Below are positions 55,317-62,583 of a stretch of DNA of 62,583 nucleotides, piece by piece (position 1 is the stretch's first letter; each line of letters begins with the position of its first letter). The stretch covers positions 1 through 62,583 of the forward strand of contig JAFMYY010000029.1 in the NCBI GenBank assembly GCA_017948555.1. The letters are read 5' to 3'. The notes under the pieces are model-generated. The model was not told the origin of the DNA, made no database searches, and saw only the letters and a program-made list of their open reading frames with translations. This DNA is from Cesiribacteraceae bacterium YIM B00369. GTDB lineage: Bacteria; Bacteroidota; Bacteroidia; Cytophagales; Cyclobacteriaceae. The position numbers and the translations under genes were made by a program.

Positions 55317-58097
55317 ATGAAGGGAAACATACGTAATGCAGCTATAAGAACAGGAATATTACTTTATGTAATGCTCCTGAGTGTACCCTCCATAGCGGCA
55401 ACCATCAAGGGCAAGGTATGGGATACTTCCTCTCACGAACCCTTGCTGGGAGCGCATATAGTGCTGAAAAACACCAGTCTATATGCTATAGTGGGCATGG
55501 ATGGCTCATATAAAATTTCAGACCTGGAGCCGGGCTCCTATACACTGGAAGTAACTTATATAGGCTATGCTCCAATGGAAAAAGAGGTGGTGCTGGGTTC
55601 CAGTGCAGAAACCTTAGTATTGGATTTACAACTGGAGCCACAGCAGCGGCAAATTGAAGAAGTGCTTATAAGTGCTAAAGCAGAAAGGGGCAGCGACCGT
55701 TCAGCCAGGCAACTGGAACAAAATGCTCCCCAGGTCCTTAATGCCGTTTCTTCACGTGCCATTCAAATATCGCCCGACCTTACAGTGGCAAATGTTATTC
55801 AGAGGGTTTCAGGAGTTACTATTGAACGCAACAGCAATGGCGACGGGCAGTATGCCATACTGCGGGGCATGGACAAGCGCTATAATTATACCTTAGTGAA
55901 CGGAATAAAAATTCCCAGTCCCGATAATAAATACCGCTATGTGCCCCTGGATATTTTCCCCTCTGAGCTGCTGGACCGCCTTGAAGTGTACAAAGCACTT
56001 ACGCCTGATATGGAAGGGGATGCTATTGGCGGAGCCATTAATATGCAGATGAAAGATGCACCCGAAGAACTGCAGATCAGTGCTAACCTTGCTACCGGCT
56101 ACAGCCAGCTTTTTCTCGACCGGAATTTCCTGAGCTACGATGCAAAGGCTGTGCAATACAGCTCTCCTTATGAACTACAGGGTAAGGATTATAATGCCAC
56201 GGTAAATGATTTTCCCGGCGGAACCATCAACTATAATTCCGCCAGTCCGCTACCCAACCTGCTCGGAGGTTTTTCTGCAGGCAACCGCTTTTTCGACAGC
56301 AAACTGGGCCTGATTGTGGCAGGCAGCTATCAGAACACCTGGCGTGGCAGCAACAGCCTGTTTTATAATTCCACAGTGGTGGATACAGATAAATCCACTA
56401 CCCTTACGGATATGCGTGAGCGGCAGTATTCGGAGCAGCAGAACAGGTACGGACTGCACACTAAGCTCGATTACAGGCTCAGCAGCAGGCATAAGCTGCA
56501 GTGGTATAATGCTTATATGAGGCTTAAAAATATCCAGACCCGCGATGCAGTTACCACACAGCTTGCCTATGGAGGTTACGATCCCGTTGCCGGAAATGCA
56601 GGTTTATCCTATTCTGTCCGTTCACGGCTAACAGAACAGAAAATCTTTAACAGCACCCTCCAGGGAGAGCACCTTTTAACAGATAAACTACAGCTTAAAT
56701 GGTCGGGCGTTTACTCTGTTGCCAGCAGTGAAGAACCTGACAATACCACAATAACTTTAAGGGGATTACAGGAAAATTTTGCCCGAAGGATTACTACGGC
56801 CGATAATATGACCCGCCGCTGGGAGCATAATTCCGACAGGGACCTCAGCGCTTATCTCGACCTCAGCTATACACTGGATATTGCCGCAATTCCGGTTGTA
56901 CTTTCTGCAGGAGGCCTTTTCCGGGACAAAATAAGGGATAACTTCTACAACAATTATCTTTTCAGTCCGCTTCGGGTAAACGACCAGTATGGAACTGACT
57001 TTACAGACTATACCGATATTCGCTGGAGGTTAGAGAACCCGGGGGGCAGCGTGGCAACTGCTTTATCGTATGATGCCACAGAGAAGATTACGGCGGCCTA
57101 TGGACAATTCAGCATGGAAACAGGCAAAGTCCGGCTTGTGGGTGGCCTGAGAATGGAAGCAACAGAACAGGGGTATACGATGCGCTTTCCATTGGGAGAA
57201 CCCCGCCCGGATGGAAGCCAGGTTTATACCGATCTGTTGCCCGGCCTGCACCTGAAATACGTTCCCCGGCTTAATAATAACATCAGGGCCTCTTATTTCA
57301 GGTCGGTTAACCGCCCCGGCTTCTTTGAAATTGTTCCTTACAAAATAGTAAACGAGGAATATAATGAACGCGGTAACCCGGATCTGGAAAGAGCCATTGC
57401 CGATAATATAGACCTGCGTTATGAGATATTCCCTAACTCCACCGACCAGTTTATGCTGGGTGTTTTTTACAAGCACATCCAAAACCCGATAGAATATACA
57501 CTGCAGCGGGATGAAACCCGCGGACAGGACATCTTTTATGCGCCCGGTAACTTTGGAAATGCCGACAATTATGGGGTGGAGCTGGACTGGATCAGGTATT
57601 TCAGGAATTTCGGCATAAAAGCCAACTACTCCTACACCCATTCTCAAATAACCACCTCGAAAATGTTGCGGGTCCGCGGCGAAGAAAGCGGCGACCTGGA
57701 AATAATAAACGTGGAACAAACCCGCCCCTTATACGGGCAGGCCGCCCACACAGGCAATTTCTCACTGTTATATAAAAACATAAAAAGCGGATGGGACGGA
57801 CAGCTTGCAGCTTCCTATACAGGCGACCGTATTAATACAGTTTCACAATTCCTGAACAACGACCTGTGGCAAAAAGGCTTTGTGCAAATGGATGTATCGC
57901 TGGAGAAACGGCTTAACCACCTTACCTTCTTCCTGAAAGCTAATAACCTGCTCAACACCCCAATGGAAGTTTACATCAAAAATGCAAACCCTAAAAACAG
58001 CGGGGTTCCCGGGCAGGACAACAGCAGTGGCAAAACCCTCATCCGCAAAGATTTTTATATGCAGTCGTACCTCATCGGAGCCCGATTTAATTTTTAA
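55317..58097 (+). CDS. TonB-dependent receptor (carboxypeptidase-regulatory domain type)
   Basis: The 926-aa outer-membrane protein has a signal peptide (ending SIAA), a carboxypeptidase-regulatory-like domain (TIKGKVWDTSSHEPLLGAHIV), a plug (VISAK... ILRGMDKRYNYTLVNGIKIPSP and GDAIGGAINMQMKD) and a long barrel ending SYLIGARFNF. It is of the TonB-dependent receptor type without a SusD partner. Position between phytase and beta-helix lipoprotein suggests uptake of inositol phosphates or their calcium or iron complexes, but ligand is inference. Confidence 0.92.
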   Translation: MKGNIRNAAIRTGILLYVMLLSVPSIAATIKGKVWDTSSHEPLLGAHIVLKNTSLYAIVGMDGSYKISDLEPGSYTLEVTYIGYAPMEKEVVLGSSAETLVLDLQLEPQQRQIEEVLISAKAERGSDRSARQLEQNAPQVLNAVSSRAIQISPDLTVANVIQRVSGVTIERNSNGDGQYAILRGMDKRYNYTLVNGIKIPSPDNKYRYVPLDIFPSELLDRLEVYKALTPDMEGDAIGGAINMQMKDAPEELQISANLATGYSQLFLDRNFLSYDAKAVQYSSPYELQGKDYNATVNDFPGGTINYNSASPLPNLLGGFSAGNRFFDSKLGLIVAGSYQNTWRGSNSLFYNSTVVDTDKSTTLTDMRERQYSEQQNRYGLHTKLDYRLSSRHKLQWYNAYMRLKNIQTRDAVTTQLAYGGYDPVAGNAGLSYSVRSRLTEQKIFNSTLQGEHLLTDKLQLKWSGVYSVASSEEPDNTTITLRGLQENFARRITTADNMTRRWEHNSDRDLSAYLDLSYTLDIAAIPVVLSAGGLFRDKIRDNFYNNYLFSPLRVNDQYGTDFTDYTDIRWRLENPGGSVATALSYDATEKITAAYGQFSMETGKVRLVGGLRMEATEQGYTMRFPLGEPRPDGSQVYTDLLPGLHLKYVPRLNNNIRASYFRSVNRPGFFEIVPYKIVNEEYNERGNPDLERAIADNIDLRYEIFPNSTDQFMLGVFYKHIQNPIEYTLQRDETRGQDIFYAPGNFGNADNYGVELDWIRYFRNFGIKANYSYTHSQITTSKMLRVRGEESGDLEIINVEQTRPLYGQAAHTGNFSLLYKNIKSGWDGQLAASYTGDRINTVSQFLNNDLWQKGFVQMDVSLEKRLNHLTFFLKANNLLNTPMEVYIKNANPKNSGVPGQDNSSGKTLIRKDFYMQSYLIGARFNF

Positions 58098-58143
58098 ACC
58101 AAACTAATACAAACACCAGTTAACACTCATTATTTTACAAATC

Positions 58144-59430
58144 ATGAAAACACCATTTAAAAACGTATTCATTCTAGCTGCTCTTTTCCTGGCAACATTC
58201 ACCTTTACCAGCTGCGACGACGACACAGCAGAATTAACCCCTGATGAAACACAGGAAGAAACTCCGAATAAAAATCAAACTCTCTCGGGCGAAGTATCAG
58301 GTGTATGGGCAGAGGGAAGCACCATTATGGTAACCGGTGACCTGGTAGTACCTGCAGGCAAATCTCTTACTATTGAAGAAGGGGTAACCGTAGTAATGGA
58401 CACTACTGCCAAACCTGAATTTATTGTAATGGGCAACCTGTATTGCACAGGTACTGCAGAAAAACCTGTTACCATTACTGTTCCTGAAGAAGCCAGAATA
58501 GAAAAAAATCAATTCGGCGCGCTTTGGGGAGGTATTCTTGCCGCTCCAGGCTGTACGGAACTGGTACTGGACAATGTAATTCTGGAATATGGCGGAGCAA
58601 CTACTACCGAGGCATCGGCATCTGTAAAGCAGGGCCTTTATAAAGCTGAAAGCGGTGAACGACTTCCTGCCCTATGGTTCTCTAATGTAGACGGAAAGTT
58701 CGTGGTTATAAACAGCACCATCCGTAATTTCCAGGATGATGCCTTCTATATTGAAGGAGGAAAATCCATTATTGCCAATAATATGTTTTACACCACCGGC
58801 CGGAGCGGTGGAGAAGCTATCAACTTCAAATCCGGTACCTTGTCAGATATTGCCTTTAACATGATTTACAGCCCGAACACCAACGGACTTAAGCTTTCTA
58901 ACTCAGGCGACCGTTCTCCTCAGGCGCATATTATTGCTTACAACAATACAATAGTAAATGCAGGCTGGAGAAGACCTGATATAAAAGGAGGATCTGTCTG
59001 GATTGAAAAATCGGTACGTGTAAACCTGTTCAATAACCTCATTGCCAATAGCAGGTTCGGCATAAAAAGAAACACTAAAGAACCGGAAGATGATCGTTCC
59101 CTTATCAGCAATACCTTCTACTATGGAAACTCACAGGAAGGAGTTGATCAGTTTCAGCCATCGAACGAGATAGTGGCAGGTGAAAATGATGTGACCGGTA
59201 CTTCTGAAGGAGACAACGATCCTAAGTTTGTAAACTATCCTCTAACTACTGCAGGCGACAATGCTACATTTAACACCAGCTGGGATTTCCACCTGCAGGC
59301 TGATTCCCCTGCACTGGGCAAAGGAACCACAGACTTCAGCAGGCATTTTGCCGATGGACTGACCATAAACGGAAAAACCTACACCTCCCCTGCTCCTGCC
59401 ACATACATAGGCGCAATGGGCACAAAGTAG
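58144..59430 (+). CDS. Lipoprotein with right-handed beta-helix
   Basis: The 428-aa protein has an SPII signal (lipidated C24, FTSC) and an acidic linker. The body has the repeating short strands of a parallel beta-helix, for example GDLVVPAGKSLTIEEGVTVV, KFVVINSTIRNFQDDAFYIE, IIANNMFYTTG and NLFNNLIANSRFGIKR. No lyase or hydrolase active site could be picked out. It follows the TonB-dependent receptor after 46 bp and ends with a strong terminator, so it is the last gene of the phytase operon. It may capture substrate at the cell surface; unproven. Confidence 0.82.
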   Translation: MKTPFKNVFILAALFLATFTFTSCDDDTAELTPDETQEETPNKNQTLSGEVSGVWAEGSTIMVTGDLVVPAGKSLTIEEGVTVVMDTTAKPEFIVMGNLYCTGTAEKPVTITVPEEARIEKNQFGALWGGILAAPGCTELVLDNVILEYGGATTTEASASVKQGLYKAESGERLPALWFSNVDGKFVVINSTIRNFQDDAFYIEGGKSIIANNMFYTTGRSGGEAINFKSGTLSDIAFNMIYSPNTNGLKLSNSGDRSPQAHIIAYNNTIVNAGWRRPDIKGGSVWIEKSVRVNLFNNLIANSRFGIKRNTKEPEDDRSLISNTFYYGNSQEGVDQFQPSNEIVAGENDVTGTSEGDNDPKFVNYPLTTAGDNATFNTSWDFHLQADSPALGKGTTDFSRHFADGLTINGKTYTSPAPATYIGAMGTK

Positions 59431-59807
59431 ATTTGGGACAATATTAGCTGAATAACCATATTAGTAATCCTGGTACGTAAGGGATTATAATTTAAAAAAT
59501 AAACCTCCTGTTTTAAGTGATAAGATTTTTCACTTAATTCAGGAGGTTTACTTTTTTAATCCTTACAATCTTTCATTTCCTTTTTACAGAGGTAATTTGC
59601 CAGACTGGTTGTGATATTAAAACAGAGCAGCTCTAACAATATAAAACCACAACTTTTAAAAAAAAGGTATGGTCATGAGAATGGCCGGAGAAAATATTTT
59701 GTAGCTTGTTAAAAAGTCCGGACAAGAAATAATTGTAGCTTCTATCATTAAAGTAACCAGGACACATCCGGCACCTTAACGAATTTCCTGTAAGTACATT
59801 GAACTTT
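59431..59807. other. Region between beta-helix lipoprotein and histidine kinase
   Basis: The 377-bp stretch contains the operon terminator (59501-59556) and then AT-rich DNA. A TA-T-TTTG sequence (59695-59701) resembles a -7 box with one base missing and could serve the kinase gene. Confidence 0.5.
59501..59556 (+). terminator. Terminator of the phytase operon
   Basis: AAACCTCCTG (59501-59510) pairs with CAGGAGGTTT (59540-59549), with an inner TTAAGTGA/TCACTTAA stem, followed by ACTTTTTT. Confidence 0.85.
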
Positions 59808-62315
59808 ATGAAAAACCTGAAAGATAAAACTAAAGAACAATTAATCCTCGAAGTGATGGCTTTAAGGGCTGAAGTTGAAAGCCTTAAAAGACAATCCAAA
59901 GATGCGTCAGGGCAGAGTGACATTCTTTCAAGGGTTATCTTAAATGAGATGTACCAGTTTGTGGCCCTGCTTGATTTTGAGGGTAATATTCTGGAGGTAA
60001 ACAAAACTGCTTTGCAGGGAGCCGGTATTACATTAAGTGACATAGTCCACCAACCTTTCTGGAATGCAAAATGGTGGCAGGCATTTCCTGAGTACCAAAA
60101 AAAATTAAAGAAGGAAATAAAACAGGCACAACAGGGAGAGTTCATCAGGTACGAAGTACAGATTTTCGGAGGAGATGCCGGAAAAGAGATCATCTGGATT
60201 GATTTCTCGATTATTCCGGTAAGAAATGAATTAAACCAAATTATTTATCTGTTAGCTGAAGGCAGAAATATAACTGAAAAAAAGCAGGCAGAAGCCCAAA
60301 TATCCGAACAAAACCAGAAATTGCGGCTATTGTATGAGAAGCTGAAAGAATTTGACGAGTTAAAAACACAATTTTTTGCCAATGTTAGTCATGAGTTAAG
60401 GACTCCCCTGGCTCTTATACTGGGACCGATCCAGCAGGTATTAGCAAATCAGTCCCTTACCGGAGAAGAACAGCAAAGTTTGGAGGTAGTGGAACGAAAT
60501 GCCCGCATATTGTTGAAGCAAGTCAATGACCTTTTAGATATTGCCAAACTGGAAGCGGGCAAAATGGAAGCCCGGTTTGCAGAAACTGACCTGGCTGGCT
60601 TAGTAAAGCTTATGGCATCTAATTTTGAGGCTCTGGCTAATGATAAAGCCATTATTTATAATGTAAATGTTCCGGCCACTTTACCTGCCGAAATTGATCC
60701 TGAGAAAATTCAGCGTGTTGTTCTGAATCTGCTCTCCAATGCTTTCAAATTTACACCTGTACAGGGAAAGATAAATTGTACTCTGGAAGAGAAGGAAGAA
60801 AAAGCTGTTTTAAAGGTTGCCGACAGTGGGCCTGGTGTAAGTGAGCAAAACCGTCATTTAATCTTCGAACGGTTCAGGCAGTTGGAAGGGGGCTCTACAC
60901 GAAAATTTGGAGGAACCGGGCTTGGGCTTGCCATTGTTAAAGATTTTCTGGACATGCACCAGGGCAGTATCAGTGTACATGATGCAGCTGAGGGAGGAGC
61001 TTTGTTTATAATTGAGTTACCTTTGAAAGCGCCTCAGCATGTACAGGTGCATAAAAGTATTGTACAGGATGCAGGTTATGTGGAAGATTTGACTACTCCC
61101 TTATTAAGTGAGCTCAAAATTGCGAACCAATCTCTGGTAGAATCTTCCGCGGATCTTAATCTACCCTTGGTATTAGTAGTAGAAGATAATCCGGATCTTA
61201 ACCTGTTTATCAGCCAGACACTTGCGCAAAATTACCGCGTGGTTTCTGCCATGGACGGGGAAGAAGGCCTGGAAAAAGCAGTACGAATACAGCCGGACCT
61301 GATTGTAAGTGATGTAATGATGCCCCGCATGAGTGGAGATCAATTGGTGGAAGCGCTGCGTAAATTACCTGAAATGGATTTTACGCCTATCATTATGCTT
61401 ACGGCTAAAGCAGATGAAAGCCTCCGTCTGAAAATGCTGTCCGGTGGTGTACAGGACTATCTTCTCAAACCTTTTTCAGCAGAGGAGGTCAAAGCCAGGG
61501 TTAAGAACCTGGTGCAAATGAAAAAGGCCCGTGAGGTTCTGCAAAAAGAGCTTAACAGTAAGCAGGATGATATTTCAGTTTTACTAAATGATTTAATTCT
61601 GGCTAAACAGGAGCAGGAGATATCGAATGCGAAGTTAAAGCAGATAAACAACGACCTGGATTCCTTTATATATATTGCTTCCCATGACCTGAAGGCTCCT
61701 ATTACTAATATAGAAGGACTTTTTAATGTTCTGAACAAAAGGCTGGAGCATCAATATGATGAAAAGGACAAGGCTATCAGAAAGATGATTGAAGATTCTA
61801 TACTTAAGTTCAGGGCAACTATCATGCATCTCACAGAAATATCCAAGGTACAGAATTATTATAATTCAAATAAAGAACTTCTTTCCTTCAGGCAGGTCAT
61901 AGATGATGTGTTAGAGGATGTAAACCCTCTTATTAACGAAGCCGGAGCAGAAGTAAAGCTGGACCTGGAAGTTGATGAGGTTTACTTTGCACCCAAAAAT
62001 TTGAGAAGTATTATCTACAACCTTATCAGTAATGGGATCAAATACCGATCAATGAGAGAAACACCTGTAGTTCAGATTATTACCTGCAAGAAAGAAGATA
62101 AAATAATTATGGAAGTGAAGGATAATGGACTGGGTATAGCTCAGGAGCAGCTGCCAAAGCTTTTTACCATGTTTAAACGCCTCCATAGCCATATAGAAGG
62201 AACAGGTGTAGGGCTTTATATGATCAAACGAATGATAGAAAACGGGCAGGGAAGTATTGAGGTGGAAAGTGACTTAGAGAAAGGAAGTACATTTCGTGTT
62301 ATTTTTCAGGCATAA
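59808..62315 (+). CDS. Hybrid histidine kinase with two kinase cores around one receiver
   Basis: From the ATG at 59808 the product is 835 aa. In order: a short coiled coil, a PAS domain (about 45-160), first HisKA with FFANVSHELRTPL (H195), first ATPase (NLLSNAFKFTP, DSGPGV, GTGLGLAIV), a receiver (VLVVEDNP, VSDVMMPR with D502, LTAKAD, LLKPFS), a coiled coil, a second HisKA with FIYIASHDLKAP (H626), and a second ATPase (NLISNGIKY, DNGLGI, GTGVGLYMIK). No membrane segment is present, so it is cytosolic. The upstream TTG at 59799 is a poorer start. The two-kinase layout is uncommon; signal and output are unknown, with no adjacent response regulator. Confidence 0.93.
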   Translation: MKNLKDKTKEQLILEVMALRAEVESLKRQSKDASGQSDILSRVILNEMYQFVALLDFEGNILEVNKTALQGAGITLSDIVHQPFWNAKWWQAFPEYQKKLKKEIKQAQQGEFIRYEVQIFGGDAGKEIIWIDFSIIPVRNELNQIIYLLAEGRNITEKKQAEAQISEQNQKLRLLYEKLKEFDELKTQFFANVSHELRTPLALILGPIQQVLANQSLTGEEQQSLEVVERNARILLKQVNDLLDIAKLEAGKMEARFAETDLAGLVKLMASNFEALANDKAIIYNVNVPATLPAEIDPEKIQRVVLNLLSNAFKFTPVQGKINCTLEEKEEKAVLKVADSGPGVSEQNRHLIFERFRQLEGGSTRKFGGTGLGLAIVKDFLDMHQGSISVHDAAEGGALFIIELPLKAPQHVQVHKSIVQDAGYVEDLTTPLLSELKIANQSLVESSADLNLPLVLVVEDNPDLNLFISQTLAQNYRVVSAMDGEEGLEKAVRIQPDLIVSDVMMPRMSGDQLVEALRKLPEMDFTPIIMLTAKADESLRLKMLSGGVQDYLLKPFSAEEVKARVKNLVQMKKAREVLQKELNSKQDDISVLLNDLILAKQEQEISNAKLKQINNDLDSFIYIASHDLKAPITNIEGLFNVLNKRLEHQYDEKDKAIRKMIEDSILKFRATIMHLTEISKVQNYYNSNKELLSFRQVIDDVLEDVNPLINEAGAEVKLDLEVDEVYFAPKNLRSIIYNLISNGIKYRSMRETPVVQIITCKKEDKIIMEVKDNGLGIAQEQLPKLFTMFKRLHSHIEGTGVGLYMIKRMIENGQGSIEVESDLEKGSTFRVIFQA

Positions 62316-62390
62316 AACTTACCTGTCCGCATTTTTTTAACAAGTCATTATATAAAATCTTTTACTTAATAATTTGGGTAATGCTTACCA

Positions 62391-62456
62391 GAACTGCTGG
62401 TATAATCACTTAATCAGGAAAAGGCCGGTTCCTGAAAACGGAACGGCTGGTATAAT
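62391..62456 (+). repeat. 16-bp direct repeat with 50-bp period
   Basis: GAACtGCTGGTATAAT (62391-62406) recurs as GAACgGCTGGTATAAT (62441-62456), one mismatch. It lies upstream of a likely start codon at 62578 running off the window. It may be a pair of operator sites or a slippage product. Confidence 0.35.
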
Positions 62457-62583
62457 ACAGGCAGCGGATTTTAAAGCAGTTAAGTTTTCAATAAAACTGC
62501 GAGCCCCGATTGGAGACTGTAAACGAAACTGTGTCAAAGTTAAAAAAAATAATTAATTTAGCTTTAACACAGAATTTATGACA

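Noticed and set aside
62374-62556. 60-codon plus-strand frame after the histidine kinase
   Set aside because: Overlaps the direct repeat and lacks any recognisable motif or ribosome-binding signal; not supported as a gene.

Overview
The window looks like a chromosome segment of a Cytophagales-type Bacteroidota. The reasons are SusC/SusD and TonB-dependent receptor genes, type IX secretion (T9SS) C-terminal sorting domains, many short SPII lipoproteins, weak Shine-Dalgarno signals, and Bacteroidota-type -7 promoter elements (TAnnTTTG). I see no rRNA, tRNA, CRISPR array, prophage or intact insertion sequence.

Layout. (1) 0.1-10.8 kb holds an NnrS-like membrane protein, nadA-nadB (de novo NAD synthesis), an adenosylcobalamin-dependent ribonucleotide reductase (nrdJ), a degenerate RIC/YtfE-type di-iron protein, a cysteine-free Crp/Fnr regulator, a Gfo/Idh/MocA oxidoreductase and an SDR. 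Fnr-like palindromes (TGAT/C-N4-A/GTCA) sit in three of the intergenic regions here. In three minus-strand promoters the palindrome lies about 33 bp from a -7-like element, which suggests a low-oxygen or nitric-oxide regulon driven by the local regulator. (2) 11.2-17.9 kb holds a four-FAS1 lipoprotein, a YiaA/B membrane protein, a T9SS surface protein, a GH43 glycosidase and a small four-cysteine protein. (3) 18.1-27.9 kb is a compact nonribosomal peptide locus. A1-T1-C2 and halfC-A2(methyltransferase)-T2-reductase are encoded by two adjacent genes, next to a STAS-like protein and an Sfp-type phosphopantetheinyl transferase. The architecture matches dipeptide-aldehyde/pyrazinone synthetases, but a methyltransferase is inserted inside the second adenylation domain. 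(4) 28.1-34.3 kb holds a PL11 rhamnogalacturonan lyase, a decayed GH28 pectinase stub, and small lipoprotein or membrane genes, one with a homopolymer frameshift. (5) 34.7-41.4 kb holds a SNF2-family helicase, a TspO-like protein, a sorbosone-dehydrogenase-like propeller lipoprotein and an SDR. (6) 41.7-49.2 kb is a SusC-SusD operon with an endonuclease/exonuclease/phosphatase lipoprotein and a calcineurin-like phosphoesterase, a likely phosphoester-scavenging system. (7) 49.6-52.1 kb holds ilvC and an AraC regulator. (8) 52.2-59.4 kb holds a TPR-HTH regulator, a beta-propeller phytase, a TonB-dependent receptor and a beta-helix lipoprotein, a likely phytate-use operon. (9) 59.8-62.3 kb encodes a histidine kinase carrying two kinase cores around one receiver domain.

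Most likely undescribed elements: the methyltransferase-interrupted two-gene NRPS (predicted N-methyl dipeptide aldehyde or 1-methylpyrazinone), the ligand-deficient RIC homologue inside an Fnr-box regulon, and the paired phytase and phosphoesterase import loci. All family names come from reading protein motifs by eye; no database search was run.
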